A DNA stretch of 64,000 nucleotides from Progne subis subis (GCA_022316685.1 JAKJHU010000674.1:1-64000), one strand, 5' to 3'; positions 21,871 through 32,670 are shown, counted from the stretch's first letter. Notes: a model not told the origin generated them from the sequence alone. Numbers and translations: made by a program.

Positions 21871-24800
21871 ATGGTACAATCACTGACTTTACGATACGCG
21901 TCAACGGGCACTCAGACTGACCCGTTAGATCTGAGGGTCAAAGGGGCTGATATTCCACCTCCTCCGGTAGCGTCAGGTGAGGTTAGATTTGATCTGGTGT
22001 CTTTGGAGTTTGTAAACTCCAACCTGATTTCTTTTGGTGGTTTCCATCTGGGTAACGCCAGGGAGTGTTTGGCCAAACTACCTGAACCATATGAGATCTT
22101 GCCTTTGGGGCAGGTTCGGGATGTACGTTCTGAGTGCGAAACAAGAGAGTCTGAAGAGTCTAAAACACCTGAGGCTCCACCGGTGATCAGCGGTGTTGCG
22201 ACACTTATTGGAACACCTACTGTGTCCATCCCGGACAAAAATCCATCATGTCCACTCTGTATGACCCGGTTTACACGGATGCTGGGGCTGACTGACCATC
22301 TTAAACAGGCCCATGGGCAGCGAAAGATCTGGTTTAGATGCTCTAAGTGTGGGAAGCAAAATCTTAAGTACCACAGTATCGCCTGTCACTTCCCTCGGTG
22401 CAAAGGCGAAGTGTGTGTGGTTCCAACAGGTGATTGGGTCTGTGAGGTGTGTTCACGTGGTTTGCAACCAAGATTGGTCTGGCCCAACACAAGAGGCTGA
22501 AACATCCTCTTGTACGTAACGAGGAGCGGATTGTAGCCTCCCATCCCAAAGGGACATCTTTGAGAGGGGCCCACAAGAGGGTACGGACGGAAGAGGAGGA
22601 GGCTCTCCTGAGTCAATTGGTGGTGAAGTATGCTGGTAGCAGGAACATCAATCAGTTAATTATGGAGCATATACCATCAAAGACGGCCAAGCAGATTAGT
22701 GACAAACGACGCCTTCTGGTGAAAGGTCCCTCTAAAAAGGTCCAACTTATAGAGAGCATCGAAAGGGGGAGGGAGGAGCCCCCCCAGTCTGCTAAAGGCC
22801 CCGTAGAGGGACGCTTAAAGCTCCATTACGTGGATTCCATCAAACTGAGGCTATCGGCAGGCAGAGTCACCAGTTGCCAGGAAGCCTTCAAGAAAATATT
22901 AGATGGCATGATCCGCAGGTGGTGGTAAATGAGGTTTATGAGAAGTTTCGGGATAGTCTGAATAAGCTCGGCCTAAAGCCCAGTGGTCCCAAGTCTCAAA
23001 GGTCATGTGGTCGTGATGCATCCAAGGTTAATACCAAATGGATGCAGAAAAGAGCTAAGAAGCGGGGGCAATATCTTCGTTATCAGCGAATGTTTCAGTT
23101 TCATAGAGGACGGTTGGCACGTGTTATCTTGGATAACACGGAAACCCTGCAATGCCAGATACCAACTGGCATTGTCCACAATGCGTTTCAGGCAAGATGG
23201 GAACCATCTGGTGGTTTTATGGGTCTTGAAACTTTCCCTGTGTATAGGGATGCAGATAACACCATGTTTCAGGACCTGATTACAGAGAAAGAGATTGGTA
23301 AGAACTTGAATTAAATGCGTAAATCCTCCGCTCCTGGGCCTGATGGGATTACTCTGGGTCACATTATTACACTTGACCCTAAGTTCTCCTGGTTGAGTGA
23401 AATCTTCAACCTATGGCTTTTAACCGGAACTATTCCGGATGCACTTCGGGACTGTAGGACAGTTTTGATACCCAAGTCTACATGTGCCGAGAGACTTGGT
23501 GATATCAATAACTGGAGACCTATCACCATTGGATCTGTGGTGTTTAGGTTGTTCTCCAGGATTGCTACGGCGAGGCTGTCACGTGCATGTCCCATCAACC
23601 CCAGGCAATGGGGTTTTATTTGTGCATCCGGATGTTCTGAGAACTTGAAGCTGTTCCAGCTTCTTGTTAAATGTGCAAAACAGGAGCATCGAGATCTGGG
23701 GCACGTATTCGTGGACATTGCCAAGGCCTTTGACACTGTAAGTCATCAGCATATTATTGCGGGTCTAGTCGAGAGAGGGGTTCATCCCCACATTATTCAT
23801 CTGGTAGGTGAGATGTACAGAAACATCAAAACGTACATCATCACCAAAAAAGCGAAAACAGACCCAATTAACATCTGTTCTAGTGTCAAGCAGGGTGACC
23901 CCATGTCACCTCTGTTACTCAATTTGGCACTCGACCCTCTTCTATGTAAACTTGAGACAGAAGGTAAAGGGTTCAATCATGGAGGGTTTCAAGTTACGGC
24001 CATGGCTTTTGCGGACGATCTGGTGCTACTGAGCGACTCTTGGGACGGCATGCAATATAACATCCAGATCTTGGAGACCTTTTGTGAACTTACCGGTCTC
24101 CAGACTCAAGGGGAGAAATGCCACGGTTTTTACATCAAACCGACTAAGGACTCGTATACCACCAATGATTGTCCTGCCTGGCTGATTAAAGGGACTCCCC
24201 TTAACATGATCGACCCAGGAAGCTCAGAAAAATATCTTGGCATCCATATTGACCCCTGGGTGGGCTTTGCCGATTCAGACTTATCCAGGAAACCTGAAGA
24301 CTGGCTCCATCGGATTAGTGACGCACCACTCAAACCTTTCCAGAAGGTCGATATACTCAGGACCTATACCATCCCAAGGCTGATATATCTGGCCAACCAT
24401 CCCGAAGTAACATCTGGGCTCCTCAAATCCCTTGACCTATTAATAAGGAGAATGGTCAAGGAGTGGCTTCACCTTCCATCAAGTACCTGTGATACCATCT
24501 TGTACTCAAAGTTTAAAGATGGAGGGCTCGGACTCATCAAATTGGCTGCGCTCTTACCAAGCATTCAAGCGCGAAGATTGCATAAACTGGCTCAATCTTC
24601 GGATGGTACTCTGGTTTCACTTTTGAAGGGTGAACATCTCGAGAGGATACACAAAAAACTGTGGGTATGAGCAGGAGGAGTTAAGGAGTCCATCCCGCTG
24701 ATTTGGGAGCCCATCCCTGAGATAGAGTTTGTTACAGGAGAGGAAGCCTTGTCGGAATGGGAGGCTCCCCGTCCTCAGATACACCTTCCTAAACTGTGTG

Positions 24801-25561
24801 ATTGGCGGAAGGTGGAATTCAACAAATGGAAACAGCTGGTTGCTCAGGGCCATGGAATTGGGAACTTTGAGAACGATAGCATCAGTAATGGTTGGTTGGT
24901 GCATTAACCGCAGCATCCCTCACAGGAAACTTATAACTGTGCTACAATTAAGAGCGAATGTTTACCCTACACGTGAATTTCTGGCAAGGGGTAGACATGA
25001 GTGCTATGTAAGATCCTGTAGGCACTGTGGCGCTGATTATGAGACAACCGCCCATGCCATCGGGAATTGCCCAATCACGCAAGAAGCCAGAATAAAAAGA
25101 CATAACTCCATCTGTGAAACTCTTAGCCGTGAGGCCAAGAGAGAAAATTGGACAGTGTTCCAGGAACCACACTTGAGAGACGCACAAATGAACTATATAA
25201 ACCGGATTTAATCTTTGTAAAGGAAGGGAAGGCACTTGTAGTGGATGTGACAGTTCGATACGAGCATAGCAACTCATCTTTAAAAGAGGCCGCTACCGAG
25301 AAGGCAGAGAAATACCAGCATCTCCTTCCTCAAATTCGTGAACTTACTAACGCTACAACGGTCGAGTTCTTGGGCTTTCCCTTGGGAGCGCGGGGAAAGT
25401 GGTTCGAGAAGACCTCTGAGTTGCTACAGGCCCTGGGTCTCTCTAAAACGAGGCTAGGGAAGATAGCCCGGGCCCTGGCTTCCAGAGCGCTCTTCTCTTC
25501 CGTTGACATTGTTCATATATTTACTAGTAAAGCACGGGAGATTGTACCTTTGAACGAATAA
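21871..25561 (+). pseudogene. R2 no. 2 ORF: zinc fingers, Myb, reverse transcriptase, endonuclease
   Basis: In order: a C2H2 finger (CPLC then HLKQAH near 22250-22305); a second finger (FRCSKC near 22335); a third (CEVC near 22445) that continues in another frame with LAQHKRLKH; a Myb-like segment with RTEEEEALL near 22590; the reverse transcriptase with SAPGPDG near 23330 and catalytic FADD near 24008; a CCHC knuckle (CRHC near 25020); and the endonuclease with KPDLIFV near 25205 and intact VVDVTV near 25240. Lesions: frameshifts near 22455, 22900, 24680 and 25190, and stops at 23312-23314 and 24668-24670. This is the machinery for target-primed insertion into 28S; this copy cannot make it. 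Confidence 0.92.
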
Positions 25562-25740
25562 AGGCCCCTGCCCTGAGTGGTATCAGCTGGACAGATGGAA
25601 TTGGTTTCGGGAGGGGAGGGGTTCATCCAATCATAACGCGTCGTTGCCCTTTTTGGGCATCAAATTCCAATCTGGACAGGTGGACGGGCCACCTATACTT
25701 AACCCGGAACAGAAACATATAATTTTATGTGTTTATAGAA

Positions 25741-25785
<45 letters not shown>

Positions 25786-25818
25786 GGACGAGATTCCCAC
25801 TGTCCCTACCTACTATCC

Positions 25819-25849
<31 letters not shown>

Positions 25850-25862
25850 CGGAATCAGCGGG
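25741..25862 (+). rRNA. 28S rRNA fragment downstream of the R2 site
   Basis: TAGCCAAATGCCTCGTCATC continues the 28S gene exactly where the R2 target is cut, through AGTGACGCGCATGAATGGAT, CCCACTGTCCCTACC and GGCTTGGCGGAATCAGCGGG. The similarity stops there and a minisatellite begins, so the rest of 28S is lost. Confidence 0.95.
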
Positions 25863-26770
25863 ATCACAGTGACAGCAGCGTGGTTCATGCTGGGTGAGAC
25901 TGGGATCACACTGAGGGTGACTAGAATCATAGTGGGATTGACTGGGAGTGACTGTGAGCAACTGGAATCACACTGAAAGCAACTGGGATATACTGGGAGA
26001 GACTAGCAGAATGCTGGGGGTGACTGGGATATACTGGGAGAGACAGGGAGTCATGGGGATCATACTGGAGGCTGCTGGGTCATACTGGCATTGACAGAGA
26101 ACAAGTGGGATCTCACTGCGGGCCACTGGCCTCATACTGGGAGTGACTGGGATCATACTGGGATTATACTGTAAGTGACTGGAATCATACTGGGAGTGGC
26201 TACAATCATACTGGGATTATAGTGGGAGTGACTGGACCCTGACTGGGGGTTACTGGGAGCTACCAGGCCCATACTGGGAACCAACTGTGCTCTGCTCACA
26301 CTGGGAGAAACTGGGAGCAACCGAGAATGACAGGGTGCATGCTGGTGACAACTGGGATGTCCTGGCAGTGACTGGGATAAAACTGGGGACAACTGAACCA
26401 CGCTGGAGTAACTGGAAGTGCCTGGCAATGACTACGAGAGTGTTCAGGGCAGCTGGGATATACTGGGAGTGCCTGAGACCATGCAGGTGCTGACTGGGAC
26501 CACACTGGGAGCCACTGGGAATGTGCTGGGGGGAACAGGGACCACGCTGGGGGAAACTGGGGGCAATTGTGAGTGACTGGGGCCCTGCTGGGAGAAACTG
26601 GGATTGTACTGGACTCATACTGGGATAGTACTGGGAGTGACTGGGGCTACGCTAGGAGCAAGTGGGAGAACTGGGAACACACTGGATGAAAGTGGGAGTA
26701 ACTGCGACTGTGCTGGGGCAAATGGCACCATAATGGGGAATGACTGGGAGTGACTGGGCTCATACTGGGA
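25863..26770 (+). repeat. Degenerate minisatellite, ACTGGGA orientation
   Basis: About 900 bp of imperfect repeats with the core CTGGGATCATACTGGGAG and sub-units of about 10-11 bp, starting within a few bases of the 28S break. A short extension of the same family stands at 27490-27545. Minus-strand open frames over it are artefacts. Confidence 0.88.
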
Positions 26771-27489
26771 GCAGCCACTTCCAGCACCGGGACCCCCAAA
26801 CCCCTTTCCCGGCCATCCCTCCCCTCCAGCCCCAGCACCCCCGCCGGGGTCCCGCCAATCGCAGGGGTCCCCCCCTCTCGGGGTCCCCGCTTTGGGCCTC
26901 TGGGGCTCTCCTCACAGTCCCGCTCAGGGAAGCCGCAGCTCTCCCGGGGCTCCCCAAACCCGGTGTCCCCCCGCCTGTCCCGCCGGTCCCGCGCTCCCCA
27001 CGTGGCCCCGGCAGAGCTTGGAGCGCCCGGCCCGGGAAGCCCAACCCCCACCGCGGGGGGACCCGCATCCCCCCGCCCTCCCAACGGGGTTCTGCCGCCA
27101 CCGCCACCGGGACCCCCAAAAACACCTCCCGGGGAGCCCCCGATGTCCCCTCGAGGGGCATCTGCGGCTCAGCTTTGGAGTCCTGCAAGCTCCAAACACC
27201 CGCCCAAAAACCCCAAACCCAGGGAGCCCCGGGATATTTGGGGCGAGCTCCCCCTCCCCGGGCACCTGCGGGATGGGGGACGATGGTCCCGGGGCTTCTG
27301 CGGCTTCAGGGGGCGTTGGAGCCGCCCGCTCCCTCCTCTCCTCTTCTTCCCGCTGCTTCCTGCTGCCGCTCAGCCTCTTCCTCCCTCCCTCCTCCTCCTC
27401 CCCCGTTCCCTGAACCCCTGGCAGCCCGCGGGAGCAGCGGGGATGGAGCCGGGACAGGTTGGAATGCAGAGAGGGGTGAGGGGGATGCC
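26771..27489. other. GC-rich stretch upstream of the MHC leader exon
   Basis: C-rich and CpG-rich DNA with overlapping open frames on both strands, including one of 423 codons that runs through the leader exon into intron sequence. The predicted peptides are Pro/Ser/Gly-rich with no domain. It could include a promoter-linked CpG island of the MHC gene; no specific promoter element was identified. Confidence 0.45.
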
Positions 27490-27559
27490 AGCAGTGGGAG
27501 CGACTGGGCTGTACTGGGATCATACTGGGATCATACTGGGAGTGCGTGGGAGCAGCGCC

Positions 27560-27597
27560 ATGGCTCCAGCGCTGGGGCTGGGGGCGCTCCTGGGGGT
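27560..27597 (+). pseudogene. MHC class I leader exon (partial)
   Basis: ATG followed by APALGLGALLG is the usual start of avian class I heavy-chain signal peptides. A GT donor follows immediately, giving a leader of about 12 residues, shorter than the usual 20 or so. It is on the same strand as the alpha-1 and alpha-2 remnants downstream. Confidence 0.6.
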
Positions 27598-28249
27598 GCG
27601 AGGGGGGAGTGGGTCCCCCCGGCACCGGGACCCTGAACCGCCATTCCCGGCACCGGGACCCCCTGTTCCCTTTTTCCTGCACAGATACACGCCCCGCCCC
27701 CCCCCCCCCCCCCCCCCCCCAAATCCCTATTTCCAGACATCAGAACCCCCCCGCTCCCCTATTCTCGGCCATCCAATGGCTCCCAGCCTCCAGTCTTCCC
27801 GTGTGCTTCACCCTGCGATGCCCTGGAATGCCTTGGAACCCCATTCCTGCCGTTCCCAGCCCCCAGCCCCACCTTTCTTCAAAACCAGAGACCCCCCCGA
27901 ACTCCCCCTTCCCAAACATTCCAAGTCTCCCCACCCTGGTCCCCCCTTCTTGGGAAACCCTGGAATCCCCTTTCTTGGCGTCAAGGACCCCATGGAACTC
28001 CCTGCCCCCCCATTTCCCTGACCCTGAGACGTCCCTGCACCCCCATTCCTGAGAGCCGAGATGCTTTTTTACCCCTTTGCCCGGGACTGAGATCCCCCTG
28101 CACCCCCTTATCCGGCACCAACACAACCTATTCCCAGCCACCCCACCTCTCCCAGCCCCCAGACCCACCCTTTTCCCTGATCCTGGGGCCCCTGGGCCCC
28201 CACTTCTGCATTTCCCAGCCCCTCCTTTCCTCACTCTGAGGAGCCCTGG
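27598..28249. other. C-rich intron-like stretch
   Basis: Between the MHC leader exon and a solo LTR. Holds a run of about 28 cytosines at about 27695-27720 and many CCCC tracts. No gene. Long homopolymers here are prone to length errors. Confidence 0.5.
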
Positions 28250-28704
28250 TGATGCCTTAAGTTTTAGCTTTCATATTTTTCAGGTTCTGTGCTGCCTTGG
28301 TGTGGAACTCTGAGCTTCCTATTCAGTAAGTTCTCTTCACAGGGCAGGTAGACAAAACAAATCCTTCTCCAGCTTGAGACCAAGGACAACCCTTACAAGC
28401 TTCAGGCCCAAAAAGGAAACAACAGGGAACTGAAGAGAGCAAACAAGGAGGATGAGACTTCAGACCCTGAAGCTGAAATTGGACAATTAACCCTGATATG
28501 AAAATGGACCAAAAACTTATCAAAGTGTGAAACCTCGTGACTGGTCATCCATTTTGTGACCATTTTGGGTTCATCTTGGGTGTAGCCCTGGCCAGACTCT
28601 TGCTCTGCCCAAGGTGTATCCTTTTAAGGCCATTTAATGAATAACTACTTTATTCTTTTAGCTCTGTCTAGTCTCTGTTCCAGGTCAGCCTCCTCAAGGC
28701 ATCA
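28250..28704. mobile_element. Solo LTR, 455 bp, in MHC intron 1
   Basis: It begins TGATGCCTTAA and ends TCAAGGCATCA, inverted tips of the LTR type, and is bordered by the 4-bp direct repeat CTGG (28246-28249 and 28705-28708). No internal retroviral sequence is present. It differs from all other LTRs in the window. Confidence 0.82.
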
Positions 28705-28708
28705 CTGG

Positions 28709-28918
28709 CACCCCTTTTCCTGGGCGCAGGATTCCCTGGACACCCCATCCCCCCTCTCCCAGTCCCTGCACCCCCTTTCCTTGACTCTGAGCCCCTGAAC
28801 CTCCTTCCCAGCTCAGCCAGTTCTTCCAGTCCTCCCTTTCCTTGACCTGTAACCCCCCTGGATCCCCAAACTCCCACTTTCAGTCCCCCAGCTCCCCCAA
28901 ATCACTGTGTCCCCGCAG
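28709..28918. other. Remainder of MHC intron 1
   Basis: C-rich sequence ending in a pyrimidine run and CCCCGCAG, an acceptor-like site before the alpha-1 exon. Confidence 0.5.
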
Positions 28919-29084
28919 TTCTCCACTCCCTGCAGTCCCTGGAAGTGGCAGTGTTGGAGCCCAGTGTGGGGTCCCCCAGTCCTTGATTGTGGGGACGTGG
29001 ACGGGACCCCTGTGAGTGCTGGGACAGCGAGCGGGGCCAGATGGAGCCACAGACACTGGGGATGTCAGCGGGAGCTGAGCCAGG

Positions 29085-29606
29085 ATATTGGGACAGGCAG
29101 AGCTGGGATATTGGGATAGGCAGAGCTGGGACATTGGGACAGCCAGAGCTGGGACATTGGGACAGCCAGAGCTGGGATATTGGGATAGGCAGAGCTGGAA
29201 TATTGGGACAGGCAGAGCTGGAATATTGGGACAGCCAGAGCTGGGACATTGGAATAGGCAGAGCTGGGATATTGGGATAGGCAGAGCTGGGACATTGGGA
29301 CAGCCAGAGCTGGGATATTGGGACAGGCAGAGCTGGGATATTGGGATAGGCAGAGCTGGGACATTGGGAAGCCAGAGCTGGGATATTGGGACAGGCAGAG
29401 CTGGGATATTGGGACAGGCAGAGCTGGGATACTGGGATAGGCAGAGCTGGGACATTGGGACAGCCAGAGCTGGGACATTGGGACAGGCAGAGCTGGAATA
29501 TTGGGACAGGCAGAGCTGGAATATTGGGATAGGCAGAGCTGGGATATTGGGACAGGCAGAGCTGGGATATTGGGATAGGCAGAGCTGGGATATTGGGACA
29601 GGCAGA
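29085..29606 (+). repeat. 23-bp minisatellite inside MHC alpha-1
   Basis: About 22-23 copies of a 23-bp unit with core TATTGGGACAGGCAGAGCTG and variants (GGGATAGG, GGGACAGCC, GACATT). Because 23 is not a multiple of three, three units make a 23-residue peptide repeat, open on both strands; these frames are artefacts. Confidence 0.95.
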
Positions 29607-29624
29607 CCCAGGATATTGAGATAG

Positions 29625-30284
29625 TGTCCTAGGATGACTTTATGATGCTTGTATCCCAAGTCCTCTGTTCTGTTTATGCTGTATATTGAGTTCTGTGCTT
29701 TTAAGACTGGTTCTAAGAGCAAGGAGAAGCGCGGAGTTTGTTTTGAGAGAATTGCCTGACTCCTCCACATTCTTCTCTGGACAGGGTGTTCAGTGGAGGC
29801 TTGGAGAGACTGCAGGAGAGATCTTTTTGCTTTTACTTAGTTTCAGCTAGCTAGGGCAGAGAAGTTCCCTGGACTGTATTTTTTCTTTTTTTTTTTTTTT
29901 CTCCTGGGACTGTTTAAACCTGCTCTGGACTGGAAAAACCCAGGGAGCACTGGGGGCTTGCACCTGCAGCCCACCAGGGCCTGGACCTTGGCATTTTCCA
30001 GCAGGACGGACCGGGACTGATGAGAGACTGAGAGAGAGCTGAGCTCCACCCACGGCAAGAATTTTCTCAATTTGCCATCTCACTCCAGAACGAGAGGTTT
30101 TATTGTTTCATATTATTCATTCTTTGTACTTGTATGCACTTTGTTTGTTAAGTAAAATAGTTTTTTCCAATTTTCTCCAAGGAAGTTCTTTACCAGAGTG
30201 GTTGGGGGGAGGGGCCATTTGGGTTTGCTTCCCAGAGGGATCCCATTCAGGGGTTTTCTCCCAAATTTGCCCTAAACCAGGATA
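29625..30284 (+). mobile_element. Solo LTR, 660 bp, in MHC alpha-1
   Basis: It begins TGTCCTAGGATGAC and ends AACCAGGATA, with the 5-bp repeat GATAG on both sides (29620-29624 and 30285-30289). The terminal CA appears changed to TA. A T-run lies near 29880 and an AT-rich region with AAGTAAAATAG near 30150. No internal sequence remains. A 5-bp duplication fits class II or III elements. Confidence 0.82.
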
Positions 30285-30345
30285 GATAGCCACACCCGAC
30301 TCAAGGAGAGGAACCAGTACGTGGCTGGCAGTGACCTGGAGATGG

Positions 30346-30542
30346 GGCCGGTACACGCAGAAGAGGGGGGAGTGGAGGGAGCTAGGGGCTGGGATCTCTG
30401 GGAATGGAGGACTCTAAGGGGCTGGGATGGGATCTCTAGGGATGGGGGGGATCTGTGGGGCTGGAATGGGAATCCAGGGAACTCCCAGAGGCTCTGTGGG
30501 CCTGGGACACGACTCCTGGGTTCCTTCTCTCCTCATTTCCAG
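30346..30542 (+). other. MHC intron 2-like stretch
   Basis: G-rich imperfect repeats with GGGATCTCT and GGGGCTGG units, closing with a pyrimidine run and TTTCCAG, a good splice acceptor before the alpha-2 exon. Confidence 0.55.
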
Positions 30543-30820
30543 GTCTCCACATGGTGCAGGTGGTTTCCAGCTGTGACCTCCTGTCCAACGGAGAATCCAT
30601 GGATCCCATGGATCCCTGTGGCTATGACAGGTGGGATTTCATCTCCTTCCAGCTGCGATCCAGGAGCTTTGCAGTGTCTGATGGTTCAACTGGATCACCC
30701 AGAAGTGCTGGGAATCCAAAGGGATCATGGTGGAGCAGATGAAGTATTACCTGGGACACACCTGTGTGAAAGAGCTCCCAAAATACATCAGATATGGTTG
30801 GGATGCTGTGGAGCACAAAG
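30543..30820 (+). pseudogene. MHC class I alpha-2 exon
   Basis: After the acceptor the frame reads HMVQVVSSCDLL, GYDRWDFISF and RSFAV, then, in a second frame from about 30690, WITQKCWESKG, YYLGHTCVKEL and YIRYG. Avian class I alpha-2 domains carry HTVQ, GCDLL, GYDGRDFI, WE and TCVEWLRRYV at the same spacing. The two cysteines that form the domain's disulfide are both present. One frameshift (30680-30700) and no GT donor after GGAGCACAAAG mark it as a pseudogene. The length (about 278 bp) fits the usual 276-bp exon. No alpha-3, transmembrane or tail exon was found downstream. Confidence 0.85.
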
Positions 30821-31579
30821 ATGGGTGTGGGAGGGGAATTTCTATGGGAATGTGGGATTCAGAAATGGGGGGACTTGGGAAGGCCGGAATTCCCATGGGA
30901 TTTCCATGGCTGGATCTCACTCTTATCCCAGTCAGGTGAGAATTCCATGGATGGCTCTCCCCACTACCAACTGCCATGGGAATTCCATGGGGAAATGATT
31001 TGAATCGATGACCAATCCAATGACAGCAGTGAAATGAGAAGCAATCCCTGCTGGGATTGCATGGGACACAAACACCAATCCTTTCCCCAGGCCGGCTCTG
31101 TTGTGCCCGTGGCAGCACCAGGGGAGTGCCCTGTCCCTGCCCTGAGCCCAGCACGAGCCTTTCCTCGGGTGTTCCTGCCCTGCCCGGGGCAGGAGGGCAC
31201 TGCCGGAGCGGCTTTGGTGGCCCCGGGCACCCAGATGGCTCCAGCCACTGCAGGTGGCTCCTTGGGAATGTTCCAGAGCAAAGCTTCAAGCAAACAACAC
31301 TTTGTGGAGGGGATTCTCCCCCCTTGGCCTGTGCTGGGAGCCCAAGGGCAACAGCCCGGGCACAACAGCCCAAAGTGCTGGAGCTCAGTGTCCCTGGGCC
31401 AGGCCGTGTTCCCTGGCTGTCCTGTGTCCCTCAACTGTCCCCTGTCCCTCGGCTGTGCCCTGTCCCTCAGCTCTGTGGGGCCGGGGGTGGCAGCAGGACC
31501 CGGGGCAGCCCTGGGGGAGAACAACCCTGAGCCCCAGCTGGGCCAGTCCCCCCAGTTCCCCCTGGGTGGCCCAGGTCAC
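30821..31579. other. Unassigned stretch after MHC alpha-2
   Basis: Moderately GC-rich. A short set of CTGTCCCTC repeats lies near 31410-31470. There is no immunoglobulin-like alpha-3 exon and no recognised mobile element. Confidence 0.5.
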
Positions 31580-32670
31580 TCCCAACATGGGCCCTGTGGC
31601 TCCCAGTCACCCCCAGTATGATCCCATTCACTCCCACTATGGCTCCAGTCCTTCCTAGTTTGATTCCAGTGTGAACCCAGTCACTCCTAATATGGTGCCA
31701 TTTGTCCCCAGCATGGTCCCAGTTGCACCCAGTCACCCAGTAAGGTTCCAATCACTCCCAGATACTCCCAGTATTATTCCTGTAACTGCCTTTATGGTTC
31801 CTCTGCGATCCCAGTCACTCCTGGTCTCTGCCAGGAAATCCCAGTTTATTTCCACTGACTCCCATTTGCTCCTAGTAGCTTCCAACATGATTTCCTACTC
31901 AGAGCCACTCCCAGTCAACTCCAGCATGATTCCAGTCCCTCCTTGTATATCCCAGTTTCCTTTTCCTCAACATTGCCCTCAGCCTGCTCCCAGTCACTCC
32001 CAGTATGATCCCAGAATGACCCCAGTCACCCTCAGTGTGCTGCCAGTTGCTCCCAGTATGATCCCAGTTGTCCCCAGCATGGTCCCATTTCCTCCCAGTG
32101 TAATCCCAGTTGCACAGATCCAGTCACTCCCAGTATGATGTTATTCTGAAGCCATCATGGTCCCAGCTGCCCCCAGTATTGTCTCAGTAGCTCCCAGTTC
32201 CTCCCAGTCTGGTCCCAGTTGCTCTCAGTGGCCCTAACATAGACCCAGTCATTTCAAGTATGATCCCAGTATGAGTCACCATGATCCTAGTCTCCACCAG
32301 CATGGTCCCAGTCAAACCCAGTTGCCTCCAGTACAGACCCAGTCACTTCCAGTCCCTCTCAGTGTGTTCCCAGTCACCCCAATATAGTCACAGACATTCC
32401 TAGTATATCCCAGTTGCCCTCAGCATACTCATAGTCATTCCCAGACACATCAACTTGTCCCAGTAAGGTTCCAGTTTCCACCAGTATGATCCCAGTCACT
32501 CTCAGTCCAATCCCAGTATATCCCAGTTGGTCCCACATTGATCCCTGTTCCCCAGTTCTGGTCCTGCTGTGTCCCAGTGTGCTCTGATCCTGCTCCCAGT
32601 GCACACCAGTACCGGGCCCGGTGTACCCCGGTGTATCCAGTAGGATTCCTGCCTGACCCAAGCACTGCAC
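31580..32670 (-). repeat. Degenerate minisatellite, opposite orientation
   Basis: About 1.1 kb of imperfect repeats with core CTCCCAGTATGATCCCAG, the reverse complement of the family at 25863-26770. Confidence 0.88.

Larger units (their letters stand above)
21531..25740 (+). mobile_element. R2 retrotransposon no. 2, near full length, decayed
   Basis: It follows R2 no. 1 directly, with only TAGC at the border, and ends GTTTATAGAA next to TAGCCAAATG of 28S, the normal R2 3' junction. It has a leader of about 340 bp, one long protein region (21871-25561) and a 180-bp 3' UTR with the conserved hairpin (25678-25694). Three N-terminal zinc fingers place it with the three-finger vertebrate R2 group. 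At least five frameshifts or stops break the protein. Confidence 0.92.
28919..30345 (+). pseudogene. MHC class I alpha-1 exon, interrupted
   Basis: The opening reads HSLQSLEVAVLEPSVG, then with frame changes DVDGTP, WDSERGQMEPQT and EPGYWDRQ. These follow the alpha-1 domain of avian class I heavy chains (HSLRY, VGYVDG, SERxxMEPxT, YWDRxTQ). At YWDRQ the exon turns into a 23-bp minisatellite (about 29085-29606); YWDRQTQ reappears at its end near 29595, then a solo LTR (29625-30284) follows, and a last piece with RLKERNQY near 30297 resembles the end of alpha-1. Frameshifts and the two interruptions make it a pseudogene. The alpha-1 domain normally forms half of the peptide groove. Confidence 0.78.

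Noticed and set aside
26740..28052. Open frames of 298 and 423 codons, Pro/Ser/Gly-rich
   Set aside because: Low-complexity, overlapping in several frames and crossing a leader exon and intron; no domain.
28880..29770. Repetitive open frames on both strands (up to 296 codons) that resemble a tandem-repeat protein
   Set aside because: The 23-residue repeat is simply a 23-bp minisatellite read through three frames.
31034..31658. Plus-strand open frames of up to 195 codons after the MHC remnant
   Set aside because: Compositional; no alpha-3 or other domain, and they run into the minisatellite.
29085..32670. CRISPR-like regular repeats
   Set aside because: Units are contiguous without unique spacers and the genome is clearly vertebrate.
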